Assembly (NCBI RefSeq): GCF_004362515.1
Contig: NZ_SNXU01000001.1
Location: 3,906,001 to 3,970,000 of the forward strand
Reading direction: 5' to 3'
Length of the DNA stretch: 64,000 nt
Source: Actinokineospora alba
GTDB lineage: Bacteria > Actinomycetota > Actinomycetes > Mycobacteriales > Pseudonocardiaceae
Part shown: one piece after another, positions 32,078-41,147 of the stretch
How positions within the stretch are numbered: the first letter of the stretch is position 1
Layout: the number at the start of each line of letters is the position of its first letter
The notes under the pieces: generated by a model
What the model was told of the DNA's origin: nothing
What the model saw: the letters and a program-made list of their open reading frames with translations, nothing else
Databases searched by the model: none
Program-made: the position numbers and the translations under genes

Positions 32078-32785
32078 TCAGGCGCCCAGGTAGGCCTCAC
32101 GCAGGTTGACCTGGCGCAGTTCGTCGCCGACGCCGGTGTAGACCAGCGTCCCCTTCTCCATGATCAGCGCGCGGTCGGCGAACGGGAGCGCCCCCGCGTT
32201 CTGCTCGACCATCAGCACGGTGGTGCCGTCGGCCTTGATCCGCGACGTCACCTCCCACACCGTCTTCGCGACGGTGGGGGACAACCCGAGGGATGCCTCG
32301 TCGATCAGCAGCAGCCGGGGACGGGACATGAGCGCGCGGCCCACGGCGAGCATCTGCTGTTCGCCGCCGGACAGCGTCCCGGCGAGCTGTTCCTCGCGCT
32401 CGGCGAGCCGGGGGAAGTAGTCGTAGGCCAGGTCGAGTTGCCGCTTGACCGTCTTGCTGTCGCGCCTGCGGGTCCAGGCGCCCAGCCGCAGGTTCTGCCG
32501 CACGGTCAGCCGGGGGAAGACCCGCCTGCCCTCGGGGCACAGCGAGATGCCCGCGCTCACCCGCGCCGACGGCGACTTGCGGCCGAGATCCTTGCCGTCG
32601 AACAGGACCCGCCCCGACCGCGGTCGCAGCAGACCGGCGATGGTGCTGACCGTGGTCGTCTTGCCCGCGCCGTTGAGACCGAGCAGGACGCAGACCTCGC
32701 CCTCCTGGACCTCGAAGTCGACGCCGTGCAGCACGGGGAAGGCGTCGTAGCCGACGACCAGGCTCTCGATCTTGAGCAGCGTCAC
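32078..32785 (-). CDS. livF: Branched-chain-amino-acid-type ABC transporter ATPase (LivF family)
   Basis: 235 aa. Walker A LGLNGAGKTTTVSTIAGLL, LivF hallmark LCPEGRRVFPRLTVRQNLRL, ABC signature LSGGEQQMLAVGRALMSRP, Walker B RLLLIDEASLGLSP. Pairs with the LivG-type ATPase encoded immediately upstream (ATGA-type overlap at 32782-32785). Confidence 0.93.
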   Translation of the reverse strand: MTLLKIESLVVGYDAFPVLHGVDFEVQEGEVCVLLGLNGAGKTTTVSTIAGLLRPRSGRVLFDGKDLGRKSPSARVSAGISLCPEGRRVFPRLTVRQNLRLGAWTRRRDSKTVKRQLDLAYDYFPRLAEREEQLAGTLSGGEQQMLAVGRALMSRPRLLLIDEASLGLSPTVAKTVWEVTSRIKADGTTVLMVEQNAGALPFADRALIMEKGTLVYTGVGDELRQVNLREAYLGA

Positions 32786-33555
32786 GACGCGGCCTCCTCT
32801 TCGCCCAGGTACGCGCGGACCACCTCGGGGTGGCGGCGCACCACGTCGGGTCGGCCCTCGGCGAGCACCTCGCCGAAGTTGAGGCAGTACACGTAGTCGG
32901 AGATCCGCGTGACCAGCGGAACGTGGTGGTCGATCATCACGATCGTGAGGCCGAACTCCTTGCGCAGCCCCAGAAGCGTGTCACCGAGCGAGTGCGCCTC
33001 CTCCGGTCCGAGCCCGGATCCCGGCTCGTCGAGCAGCAGCAGATCGGGGTCGGTGGCCAGCACGGTGGCGATCTCGATGCGCTTGAGCAGCCCGTAGGGC
33101 AGGTCGGCGACCCGCGCGTGCGCGTGACCCGCGAGCCCGGACAGTTCGAGCAGCTGGTGGGCGCGGTCGGTGAGCCCGCGCTCCTCGACGAAGGTCGCCG
33201 GGCCGCCCACCATGCCGGTCACCGGGTCGTAGCCGATGCGCAGGTGCTGGGCGGTGAGCAGGTTCTCCAAGACCGTGGCGTTCTTGACCAGGCCGACGTT
33301 CTGGAACGTGCGCCCGATCCCGAGCGCGGCCCGCGCGTGCACCGGCATGGCCGTGATGTCGCGGCCGCGGTGGCGGACCCGGCCGGAGGTGGGGCTGTAG
33401 AAGCCGGTGACGCAGTTGAACAGCGTGGTCTTGCCCGCGCCGTTGGGGCCGATGATGCCGACGATCTCCCATTCGCCCGCGCGCAAGGTGACCTCGCGCA
33501 GCGCCTGGACACCGCCGAAGTTGATGCTGAGCGCGTCGACCTCAAGCACGGACAT
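32782..33555 (-). CDS. livG: Branched-chain-amino-acid-type ABC transporter ATPase (LivG family)
   Basis: 257 aa. Walker A GPNGAGKTTLFNCVTGFYSP, LivG-type GRTFQNVGLVKNATVLENLL, Walker B DLLLLDEPGSGLGPEEA, switch His in VMIDHHVPLV. The signature loop reads LPYGLLKRIEIATVLATDP rather than the usual LSYGxQR, an unusual variant. Overlaps livM by 14 nt. Confidence 0.92.
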   Translation of the reverse strand: MSVLEVDALSINFGGVQALREVTLRAGEWEIVGIIGPNGAGKTTLFNCVTGFYSPTSGRVRHRGRDITAMPVHARAALGIGRTFQNVGLVKNATVLENLLTAQHLRIGYDPVTGMVGGPATFVEERGLTDRAHQLLELSGLAGHAHARVADLPYGLLKRIEIATVLATDPDLLLLDEPGSGLGPEEAHSLGDTLLGLRKEFGLTIVMIDHHVPLVTRISDYVYCLNFGEVLAEGRPDVVRRHPEVVRAYLGEEEAAS

Positions 33556-34687
33556 CGTTCACCTCGATCTCCTTGACCGCGCCCGCGTGCCGGTCGAACC
33601 GGCCGCCGAGCATCCAGCCCCGGATCGGCGCGACCTGCTGGCCGATGCCGCCGGGGAAGCGGGTGATCGTGAGCAGCAGCAGGATCGGGCCGATCACCAG
33701 GGCGACGAACTCCTTGGGCAGTCCGATGACCCCCTCGACGAAGCCGGTCAGGTGCAGCACCTCCACGAGGAAGCCCGAGCCCAACAGCGCGAAGAAGACT
33801 GACCCGAGCACCACCCCGAGCCGGTTGCGCAGCCCGCCCACGACTGTCATCAGTACGAACAGCAAGGCCAGTTCGAAGTCGAAGCTGCTCGGCACGATCA
33901 CCTCGTCGTGGTGTGCGAGCAGCGACCCGCCGATCGCGGCGAACACACCGGAGACGACGAACGCGAGCATCGTGTACGCCTTGACGTTGATGCCGTAGGA
34001 CGAGGCCACCCGCGGGTTCTCCCGCAGCGCCTGCAGCGCCCGCCCGCCCTTGGTCCGGGTGAGCCGCAGGTCCAGCCACCACACCAGGGCCAGGAAGGCC
34101 AGGCACACGTAGTAGTACTGGTAGTCGGTCTCGAAGCCGATCGGCCGCGGCGCCGCCTTGCCGCCCTCGCCGCCGGTCAGCGCGGCGATGCCGAACAGGC
34201 TCTCCTCGGCGAACATCCCGTAGGCCAACGTGACCAGCGCGAAGTACAGCCCGGACAGCCGCAGCGAGATCGCGCCGAGCACCGCGGCCTGGACCCCGCC
34301 CATGAACGCCGCGACCGGCACCGCCAGCCAGAACTCCATGCCCAGGTCGGTCACCACGAACGCGGAGGTGAACGCGCCGATGCCGACGAAAGCCTGGTGG
34401 CCCAACGAGATCTGGCCCGCGTAGCCGATCAGCACGTTCAGCGACAGACCGATGATGGCGAAGATGGCCGCGGTCGAGAGCACGCCGACATCGGACACGC
34501 CGAGGTCGAACGGCGAGAGATGGTTGCCGGGGACGGCGAGCACCAGCCACGCCACCGCGGCCCAGACCACACCACGGCCCAGCACGCCGGACGCCCTTGG
34601 CCGGAACGGCTTCTCCTCGACGCTGACCGTTGGGAGGACCGCGGTCTTCTCGGCCGGAGTCTCCGGTGGAGTCTGTGTCGCGGTCAT
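33542..34687 (-). CDS. livM: ABC transporter permease (LivM family)
   Basis: 381 aa from ATG 34687, overlapping the LivH stop. About ten TM helices after a 40-residue cytosolic N-terminus. The family signature SLNVLIGYAGQISLGHQAFV is present, along with LRLSGLYFALVTLAYGMFAE and the coupling-helix region RALQALRENPRVASSYGINV. It forms the translocation pore with LivH. Confidence 0.93.
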   Translation of the reverse strand: MTATQTPPETPAEKTAVLPTVSVEEKPFRPRASGVLGRGVVWAAVAWLVLAVPGNHLSPFDLGVSDVGVLSTAAIFAIIGLSLNVLIGYAGQISLGHQAFVGIGAFTSAFVVTDLGMEFWLAVPVAAFMGGVQAAVLGAISLRLSGLYFALVTLAYGMFAEESLFGIAALTGGEGGKAAPRPIGFETDYQYYYVCLAFLALVWWLDLRLTRTKGGRALQALRENPRVASSYGINVKAYTMLAFVVSGVFAAIGGSLLAHHDEVIVPSSFDFELALLFVLMTVVGGLRNRLGVVLGSVFFALLGSGFLVEVLHLTGFVEGVIGLPKEFVALVIGPILLLLTITRFPGGIGQQVAPIRGWMLGGRFDRHAGAVKEIEVNDVRA

Positions 34688-35580
34688 GTCGCTGCCCTCC
34701 GGACGAACAGGCCCTGCGGCCGCAGCAGCAGGACGGCGAGCAGGAAGACGAACAGCACCAGGGCTTTCGCGCCGTGGACCTGTTCGAACGCGGACAGCGT
34801 GCCCAGCTGCTCGACGACGCCGACGACAAGTCCGCCGATGACCGCGCCCGGCATGCTGCGCATCCCGGCGAGCACGGCGGCCATGAGCCCCGGAAGCAGG
34901 GCCCGACCAGCGCCGAAGGTCAGGAAGCCCGCGGTGAACGTGGTGTTCGGGCCGGCGAGCACGCCCGCCAGCCCGCCGAGCAGCGCGGCGATGCCCCACG
35001 TCATCATCGACACCCGGCGCACGCTGATGCCGACGAGTTCCGCCGCCGTCGACTCCTGCTGCGCCGCCTGGATCGCCAGACCCGACGGCGACCGGAAGAA
35101 CACCGCCAGCGCGACCGCGACCGCGCACAGCACACCGAAGGTGATCAGCTGCTGGTAGGTGACCGCGGCCCCGAACGGAGTCGCCGCGACGCCCTCGACG
35201 ATCTTGGGCATCTGCCGGATCGGCACCTCGTTGTTCTGCCAGAACTGGATTCCGACCGCCGTCAGCGCCACGCCCGCCGTGCCGACGAGCAGCGTGACCT
35301 TCGAGGCGTTGCGCAGCGGGTGGATCACCAGCCGCTCGGTCAGCAAGCCCATCGCGACCGCGGCGAGCAGTCCGAAGAGGACACCCCAGCCGTAGGACCA
35401 GCCCCAGATCTCCACCGCAACGAACGCGGCGAACAACCCCGTGGTGCCGAACTCGGCCTGGGCGAAATTGAACACCCCGGACGCCCGGTAGACCAGCACG
35501 ATTCCCAACGCCACCAAGGCGTAGACGCTGCCCTGCAGTACTCCGGTGACCAGGACGATGCCAAGTTCATCGATACTCAC
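34684..35580 (-). CDS. livH: ABC transporter permease (LivH family)
   Basis: 298 aa, about eight TM helices. Starts MSIDELGIVLVTGVLQGSVY with ALVALGIVLVYRASGVFNFA next, the LivH start signature; coupling region SGLAIQAAQQESTAAELVGI; ends FVFLLAVLLLRPQGLFVRRA, also typical. A 58-nt gap separates it from the binding-protein gene upstream, with no terminator visible. Confidence 0.93.
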   Translation of the reverse strand: MSIDELGIVLVTGVLQGSVYALVALGIVLVYRASGVFNFAQAEFGTTGLFAAFVAVEIWGWSYGWGVLFGLLAAVAMGLLTERLVIHPLRNASKVTLLVGTAGVALTAVGIQFWQNNEVPIRQMPKIVEGVAATPFGAAVTYQQLITFGVLCAVAVALAVFFRSPSGLAIQAAQQESTAAELVGISVRRVSMMTWGIAALLGGLAGVLAGPNTTFTAGFLTFGAGRALLPGLMAAVLAGMRSMPGAVIGGLVVGVVEQLGTLSAFEQVHGAKALVLFVFLLAVLLLRPQGLFVRRAAT

Positions 35581-35638
35581 GCGGCCACCTCACAAGTTCG
35601 GTGGCTGCACTCGCGAAGGCACTGTGTCGAAGATCCGC

Positions 35639-37087
35639 TCATGGCGCCACGTTCAGCCGCTGGGTGCGGTACTGCCGCGCGCCGCAGTCGGCACGCAGCA
35701 AGTGCATGGCGGTGCCGCCGAAATGGTCGCTGCCGCTCCACTGCACGCCCGGGTAGACCCCGGTGTCGAACCGCTTGCCACTGACCAGCGTGGCCAGGAA
35801 CCTCTCCCGGCTGAGGTCCTTGCCGGTGGCCTGGAGCATCGCGCCGACAAGCTTCTCCGCGCCCCACAGCGCGACGCCGATGTCGTCGGGCGCGGAGCCG
35901 GTCTTGCGGCGGTAGGCCGGGTCGAACTCCGGGTCCAGCTGACCGATCTTGTCCAGCCCAGGGAACGACGAGAAGAACAGCGCGTTGCTCACGTTGGGGC
36001 AGCCGCCGGTGGCCACGATGTTGAGGCCGTTGGTGTTGCCCGGCCCGAAGAACTGCACACCGCACGTCATCGACTTGCTGACATTGATCAACCCGCTTGG
36101 GCTGGCGTTCCACAGCACCGCCTGCGCGCCGCTGTTGCAGATCTGGGTGGCGATGGCCGGGGCGTCCACGTCGGTCTTCTTAGGGATTCGCCGCGACAGC
36201 ACCACATTCGCGCCGATCGCCTGCTTCATCGCGCCGTCGACCTTGGCGTAGAAGTTGTTGAGGCTGTCGTTGTCGGCGACGATCACCGCGACCTTCTTGC
36301 CCGCCAGGTCCGTCTTCGCCACGTTGACCAGCAGCGGAACCTGCTCCTCGTAGGTCAGCGACATCGCGTGGAACGTGCGCAGCGCGTTGAGTGAGCCCAG
36401 GTTCGGCCGGGTCTCGTGCACACCGGCCGACAGGTACGGCGTGTTGACCGAGGTGGCGTAGCGGGCGCAGGCGTCGATCTGGTCGGAGCCGCCCGCGCCG
36501 ATGAGCAGGAAGACCTTCTGCTGCTGCGCGAGTTCCTTGCACACCCCGCGCGCGCTGTTCGGGTCGAAGCGGTCGTCCCGGAAGACGATCTCGACCTTGC
36601 GGCCGTGGATGCCGCCCTTGCTGTTGATGTGGTTGGCCCACACCCCGACACCGCTCTGAAACGACTGCTGGGGGAACGCGGCCGCACCGGTGACCGGGGC
36701 GTGCACGCCGATCTTGATGGTCGTGTCGGTGACCCCGGTTCGGTCGCCCGGTCCACCTCCGCCGCCTGGGGTACCGCCACCTGGGCCTGGTCTGGTGCCG
36801 CCGCCACCCGTTGAGCCACCGCCGGTTGAGCCGCCGCCAGTGGCACCACCCGCGCCAGGCACGTTCCCCGCGGGTTGACCCGTCACCGGGTCCACACCTG
36901 GTGCGGCCGCGCCGGGGTCGAGCGCAGCGCCGTCGGCGCCGACCTGGCCGGTGCCGTCGCCGTAGTACTGCCCGCCCGGGCCGATTCCGAGCTCGGCCAC
37001 GCCGGGCTTCTGGCCGCAGGCCGTCGAGGCGAGCGCGGCGACGGTGAGGAAGACCGCGGGCACCAAGGTGTTCCGAACGCGCATCAC
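35639..37087 (-). CDS. ABC transporter substrate-binding lipoprotein (periplasmic-binding type I)
   Basis: 482 aa. Lipoprotein signal with lipobox ALASTAC; a Gly/Pro/Thr-rich spacer of about 75 residues (45-118) tethers the binding domain. The type I fold begins DTTIKIGVHAPVTGAAAFPQ, then GVWANHINSKGGIHGRKVEI, VFLLIGAGGSDQI and KKVAVIVADNDSLNNFYAKV. The branched-chain amino acid receptor family (LivK-like) binds amino acids, amides, urea or other small acids, so the substrate is open. Overlaps the surface-protein gene upstream (ATGA). Confidence 0.9.
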   Translation of the reverse strand: MMRVRNTLVPAVFLTVAALASTACGQKPGVAELGIGPGGQYYGDGTGQVGADGAALDPGAAAPGVDPVTGQPAGNVPGAGGATGGGSTGGGSTGGGGTRPGPGGGTPGGGGGPGDRTGVTDTTIKIGVHAPVTGAAAFPQQSFQSGVGVWANHINSKGGIHGRKVEIVFRDDRFDPNSARGVCKELAQQQKVFLLIGAGGSDQIDACARYATSVNTPYLSAGVHETRPNLGSLNALRTFHAMSLTYEEQVPLLVNVAKTDLAGKKVAVIVADNDSLNNFYAKVDGAMKQAIGANVVLSRRIPKKTDVDAPAIATQICNSGAQAVLWNASPSGLINVSKSMTCGVQFFGPGNTNGLNIVATGGCPNVSNALFFSSFPGLDKIGQLDPEFDPAYRRKTGSAPDDIGVALWGAEKLVGAMLQATGKDLSRERFLATLVSGKRFDTGVYPGVQWSGSDHFGGTAMHLLRADCGARQYRTQRLNVAP

Positions 37088-38166
37088 AGCCGACCTCCCG
37101 CGGCACGCCGCGTTTCCAGGGCGCGGCTCACGCCGCGGCGCACCGTCGTCAGTGTCGGCTCGCCCGCCGGGCCGAGCGCCAGCATCATCAGGTAGGCGGC
37201 GACGAGAACCACCGGGATCAGGAACAGCGCCGCCGTCGGGATGTTGTCGAAAATGGGCAGCTTGCCCGCGCTCCGCGCGGCCTGCGCCTGTCCCGCCGCG
37301 GCTGGTGCCTCCGGACCGGCCGCGACCGGCTCCCCCGCGGCCGCGGGGACCGGGCCCGGGTCGGGCACGGCGCCTGCATCGGCAGGCACGCCGCCACCGC
37401 CACCCCCGCCCAGGTCACCCGTGCCGGTTCCGCCTGTGCCGCCGGAGGATCCCGCCGACTCGCCGCCGGTCGAACTGTCCGGAATGGATGGACTGGTGGT
37501 CGGCGGGGCGGGCGTGGAGACCAGTTTCGCGCCCACGCCGTTGGCCGCCGGACCGTCGAACGCGACCTGGAACGTCGCGGGCGCTTCGACTTTCTCCACC
37601 AGCACGACCGAAGGCGGCGCCGAGCTGCCCGGCGCGAGCCAGGTGCTCGCCATGGAGGTCAGGTCGAACGTCCACACGCCGCCCGGTCCGGCCGTTCCCG
37701 CCGCCGGCGCGCCGCAGTCGAACAGTGGCTGGGTCTTCCACGGCGCGGCCTGGCCGTCGGCCCAGAACTCGGTCACCGGACACGCGATGATCTTCGCGCT
37801 CTCCTGGTTGGCGTTGGCCGCGGGCGCGCCGTTCTGCTTGAGCGCCAACACGAACGACGTCACCGTCGCCCCCGGTTCGGCGTCGAGCGCGAACTCGATG
37901 GCGAAGATCTTCTCCGGGTCGCCGACCGCCGCGGCCACCGGCAGCGACCCGTTGGGGGCGTTGGGCGGCGCTACCGCCGGTGGTGCGGCGGCGGGCTGGT
38001 CGGGGGTCTCGTTGACCCGCCACCACCACCCCGTCTTCACCACCGAGACGCCGGACAGGGTGCCTGGGGCGACTTCGGGAGCGGCCGCCTGGGAAACCCC
38101 TGGAACGATCAGGAACGCGAGCCCGCCGATCAGGGCGACGGCGGCGCGGCGCCTGCGCGTGGACAT
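37084..38166 (-). CDS. Secreted, membrane-anchored protein heading the ABC operon
   Basis: 360 aa from ATG 38166 (CTGGGAG upstream). Signal peptide RRRAAVALIGGLAFLIVPGV; an extracytoplasmic beta-rich domain with VVKTGWWWRVNETPD, FALDAEPGATVTSFVLALK, AAPWKTQPLFDC and FDLTSMASTWLAPGSSAPPS, which resembles DNRLRE-type wall domains; a long Gly/Pro/Ala linker; a C-terminal TM (AALFLIPVVLVAAYLMMLAL) and a basic tail. Translationally coupled to the binding lipoprotein. Possibly a docking or wall-spanning partner of the importer. The upstream spacer 38167-38461 contains no gene that I can support. Confidence 0.8.
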   Translation of the reverse strand: MSTRRRRAAVALIGGLAFLIVPGVSQAAAPEVAPGTLSGVSVVKTGWWWRVNETPDQPAAAPPAVAPPNAPNGSLPVAAAVGDPEKIFAIEFALDAEPGATVTSFVLALKQNGAPAANANQESAKIIACPVTEFWADGQAAPWKTQPLFDCGAPAAGTAGPGGVWTFDLTSMASTWLAPGSSAPPSVVLVEKVEAPATFQVAFDGPAANGVGAKLVSTPAPPTTSPSIPDSSTGGESAGSSGGTGGTGTGDLGGGGGGGVPADAGAVPDPGPVPAAAGEPVAAGPEAPAAAGQAQAARSAGKLPIFDNIPTAALFLIPVVLVAAYLMMLALGPAGEPTLTTVRRGVSRALETRRAAGGRL

Positions 38167-38461
38167 GGCACTCCCAGGGTCGGCGACTGTCGATACAGGA
38201 CTCAACGCCTGTCTCGATCGGAGGTTGTTGGGACATCCAGGCGTATTTCGGGCACTGGAGTTGTGACCAGTCACAACGACCTCCTGACGCCGCGACGGCG
38301 GGCGGACAGCGGGGGTGGCTGTCGAGCGGGTCAACGAGGCAACCTCGCCAAGGATGCGCACAAGTGCATGTCAGGCGGTCCCACCAAGATCGCGAAAGCC
38401 CGCCCTCGCCGGTGTTTCACCAGGTAGGACGGGCTCTCGTCGCGAACTCTCCGCGGTGTTC

Positions 38462-38857
38462 TCAGCCGATGCCCAAGCGCACCTCGCTCGACTGTTTCAG
38501 CGTCCGGGTGACGGTGCACAGCGCCTCGACCGCCCGGGTGACCACCGCTCGCACCTCCGCCTGCGCGTCGGCGTCCAGCCCGGACAGGTCGACGTCGAAC
38601 GTGACGTCGACCCCGTCGAGCTGGTGGGCGCCATCGGGCCGCACATCGGCGGCCGTCGCCCGCATCGGGATCTCACCCGCGCGGCGGAGGACCAGTTCCT
38701 CGCCGGTGACCGCGACACAGCCCGCCGCGGCGGCCAGGAGGAGTTCGACCGGACTGAACGCCCCCTCCTGGCCGACGCGGCCGATCTTGACCTCGGCCCC
38801 GCGATCATTGCGCGCCACGAACTCATGCGAACCGGTGCGCTCCACATCGATGGTCAT
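38462..38857 (-). CDS. OsmC-family peroxide-reducing protein
   Basis: 131 aa. Two conserved cysteines in AAAAGCVAVTGEELVL and VEALCTVTRTLKQSSEVRL, with FSPVELLLAAAAGC between fold elements, match OsmC/Ohr thiol peroxidases. Overlaps the upstream VOC gene by 4 nt, hence an operon. Detoxifies organic hydroperoxides in the cytoplasm by family knowledge. Confidence 0.88.
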   Translation of the reverse strand: MTIDVERTGSHEFVARNDRGAEVKIGRVGQEGAFSPVELLLAAAAGCVAVTGEELVLRRAGEIPMRATAADVRPDGAHQLDGVDVTFDVDLSGLDADAQAEVRAVVTRAVEALCTVTRTLKQSSEVRLGIG

Positions 38858-39255
38858 GCCGTGACCCCCGCACCTTCGCTGTGCCGCGCTTTCTCCGCGG
38901 CCGAACGCTCCACACAGAACTCATTGCCTTCAGGGTCCGCCAATACGACCCACCCGGTCCCGTCCGGCCTGCGCTGGTCGTCGACCAGCGACGCGCCATG
39001 GGCGAGCAGCCGCTCGACCTCGGCGTCGCGGGTGTCGTCCGGGCGCAGGTCGAGATGGATTCTGTTCTTCGACGACTTGCCCTCGGGAACGCGGATGAAG
39101 AGCAGCGTCGGGCCGTGGTCGAAGTGGATCATCGCCTCCGGGTCGCCCGGCTCGTCCTCCGGCTGGATGGGCCGGGCGACGACCTCACTCCACCAGAGGG
39201 CCAGCGTGTACGGGTCGGCGCAGTCGAAGGTGATGTTGTGGATCGCTGAAGCCAC
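38854..39255 (-). CDS. VOC-superfamily (glyoxalase-like) protein
   Basis: 133 aa. Glyoxalase-like beta-alpha-beta modules: AIHNITFDCADPYTLALWWS, PTLLFIRVPEGKSSKNRIHL, DLRPDDTRDAEVERLLAHGA, WVVLADPEGNEFCVER. This sequence type (actinobacterial Glyoxalase_6) usually lacks a known substrate. In operon with the OsmC gene. Confidence 0.85.
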   Translation of the reverse strand: MASAIHNITFDCADPYTLALWWSEVVARPIQPEDEPGDPEAMIHFDHGPTLLFIRVPEGKSSKNRIHLDLRPDDTRDAEVERLLAHGASLVDDQRRPDGTGWVVLADPEGNEFCVERSAAEKARHSEGAGVTA

Positions 39256-39267
39256 GCGGGGGTTTCC

Positions 39268-40326
39268 TTACGTCGTCAGGCGGAGGATGCCGACGCGACC
39301 GGTCGCTCCCGCGGCCCAGCACGCGCCGTCGCGGGCGCAGTCAACCGTGTCGAACGTGCCCGCGTCGAACTGTTTCCAGCTGCGGCCGCTGTCGAAGGTG
39401 ACGTCGCTGCCGGTCGGTCCGACCGCTATCGCACCACTGCGGACGAAGGGGTGCCAGGCGACGCCGGAGCGGTAGCCCTGCGGGGCGTTCGACGGCTTGG
39501 TCCACGTCCGGCCCGCGTCCTGGGTCAGGCCCAGCGCGTCGACGCCGTTGGTGGGCGCGGCGAAGTCGCCGCCCACGGCGATCCCGCGTTTGGTGTCGCG
39601 CCACGCGGTGGCGAACACGCCGCCGCTCGCGTTGCTCGCCAGCACGGTGTCGGCCGCCGTCCAGGTCCGGCCGCGGTCGTTCGAGTGCAGCACCCGGGCC
39701 TTGGCGCCGCCGCCGGTCGCGATCCACGCGTCCCGGCCGCCCGCGACGCTGACGCACTGCCCGCTCGCGGCGAACGCGAACTCGCCCTCCAGGGCGGCGG
39801 GCATCCCGTCGGACGGCAGGACCGACCACGTCGCGCCGCCGTCGCCGGTGGACAGGACGCGGAACTTGCCGTCGACCGGGTCGCTGAGCGCGAGGCCGTG
39901 CCTGCGGTCGAAGAACGCCATGCAGTCGTAGAACGCGGTCGGCTCGGTGTTGCGGAACGTCTCGGTCCACGTCGCGCCGCCGTCGGTGGTGCGGTAGATC
40001 CGCGAGTCCTCACCTGGGCCGATCGACATCGCGACGGCGTTGTGGGCGTCGAACGCCTCGATGTCGCGTAACTGCAGGGTCTCCGCTCCCGGCGGGGTCG
40101 ACCGCTGCCAGGACGCGCCGGCGTCGGTGGTGCGCAGGACGGTGCCGCCGCTGCCGCTCGCCCAGGCCACGTGGTGGCTGACGGCGGACAGGCCGCGCAG
40201 CCGGGAGTCGGAGCCGGTGGGGGAGAGCTGCCAGGTGAGTCCGGGCTCCGGGGTGGCCGAGGCGGGGACCTGCAGCAAACCGAAGGCCGCGGCGACCGCC
40301 GCGGCGATGATCAAGGGTCGCTTCAT
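39268..40326 (-). CDS. Secreted YCF48/BNR-repeat beta-propeller protein
   Basis: 352 aa from ATG 40326. Signal peptide MKRPLIIAAAVAAAFGLLQV ending ASA. Repeated blades with the Asp-box pattern: GTVLRTTDAGASWQRSTPPG, SRIYRTTDGGATWTETFR, RVLSTGDGGATWSVLPSDG, RVLHSNDRGRTWTAAD, LGLTQDAGRTWTKP. The sequence type is known as sialidase-like or photosystem-assembly-like propellers of unknown activity; no sialidase catalytic Arg triad or Tyr/Glu pair is recognised. It diverges from the SGNH hydrolase gene. Confidence 0.83.
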   Translation of the reverse strand: MKRPLIIAAAVAAAFGLLQVPASATPEPGLTWQLSPTGSDSRLRGLSAVSHHVAWASGSGGTVLRTTDAGASWQRSTPPGAETLQLRDIEAFDAHNAVAMSIGPGEDSRIYRTTDGGATWTETFRNTEPTAFYDCMAFFDRRHGLALSDPVDGKFRVLSTGDGGATWSVLPSDGMPAALEGEFAFAASGQCVSVAGGRDAWIATGGGAKARVLHSNDRGRTWTAADTVLASNASGGVFATAWRDTKRGIAVGGDFAAPTNGVDALGLTQDAGRTWTKPSNAPQGYRSGVAWHPFVRSGAIAVGPTGSDVTFDSGRSWKQFDAGTFDTVDCARDGACWAAGATGRVGILRLTT

Positions 40327-40361
40327 GTGCCGGACCCTAGTGCCCAAATCAAGTTACTCAA

Positions 40362-40373
40362 GAGTTTAAACTC
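40362..40373. promoter_or_regulatory. 12-bp perfect palindrome in a divergent promoter
   Basis: GAGTTTAAACTC lies in the 56-bp space between the propeller gene and the SGNH hydrolase gene; an overlapping ACTC-AA-GAGT half-repeat precedes it (40356-40365). A repeated GAGTTTAAAC-like palindrome fits a dimeric regulator site shared by both promoters. Confidence 0.45.
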
Positions 40374-40382
40374 GGCCACAAC

Positions 40383-41147
40383 ATGAACGCATATACCAGT
40401 TTCGTGGCCCTGGGGGACTCCTTCACCGAAGGCATGTCCGACGACCTTCCCGACGGCACCTGCCGTGGCTGGGCCGATCTCGTCGCCGACCGGCTCGCCG
40501 CGTCGACACCGGGATTCCGCTACGCGAACCTGGCGGTGCGCGGCAAGCTCGTCCGGCAGATCGTCGACGAGCAGGTCGCGCCCGCCGTGGCCATGGCACC
40601 GGACCTGGTGAGCTTCGCGGGCGGCATGAACGACGTGCTGCGGCCGGGCTGCGACGTCGGCGCGGTGGCGGCCAAGATCATCCACGCGGCGGAGGAGCTG
40701 TCGGGCGCGGCGAAGCAGCTGGTGCTGTTCCGCGTGGTCGACCCGACCGCCCGGATGCGCGGCAGCGCGCGGCTGATGCCCCGGATCAACCGGCTGCTCG
40801 CGGTGGTCGACGAGCTGGCCGAGAAGCACTCGGCGATCGTGGTGGACCTGTTCTCCGCCAAGGTGTTCGACTCGCCGGCGCTGTGGGCCGAGGACCGCAT
40901 CCACCTCAACGCCGAAGGGCACCGCCGAGTCGCCGAGGCGACCCTGCAGGCCTTGGGACACGAACCCGAGTTCGACTGGGCCGGTCCCGTGCCGCCGATG
41001 GCGCCCGCGTCGGTGGCGAGCCGCGTGCGCTCGGACCTGCGGTGGGCCCGGCAGCACTTGGGACCGTGGATCGGCAGGCGGCTCACCGGGCGGTCCTCGG
41101 GTGATGGGCGCGCGCCCAAGCGGCCCGAGCTCTCCCCATTCGCCTAG
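40383..41147 (+). CDS. SGNH/GDSL-type hydrolase
   Basis: 254 aa. Block I FVALGDSFTEGMSD with the nucleophile Ser, block III GGMNDVLRPG, block V DRIHLNAEGHRRVAEA with the catalytic Asp and His. No signal peptide, so it is an intracellular esterase or lipase of unknown substrate. Basic C-terminal extension after residue 200. The last 4 nt overlap the convergent monooxygenase gene (CTAG). Confidence 0.9.
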   Translation: MNAYTSFVALGDSFTEGMSDDLPDGTCRGWADLVADRLAASTPGFRYANLAVRGKLVRQIVDEQVAPAVAMAPDLVSFAGGMNDVLRPGCDVGAVAAKIIHAAEELSGAAKQLVLFRVVDPTARMRGSARLMPRINRLLAVVDELAEKHSAIVVDLFSAKVFDSPALWAEDRIHLNAEGHRRVAEATLQALGHEPEFDWAGPVPPMAPASVASRVRSDLRWARQHLGPWIGRRLTGRSSGDGRAPKRPELSPFA

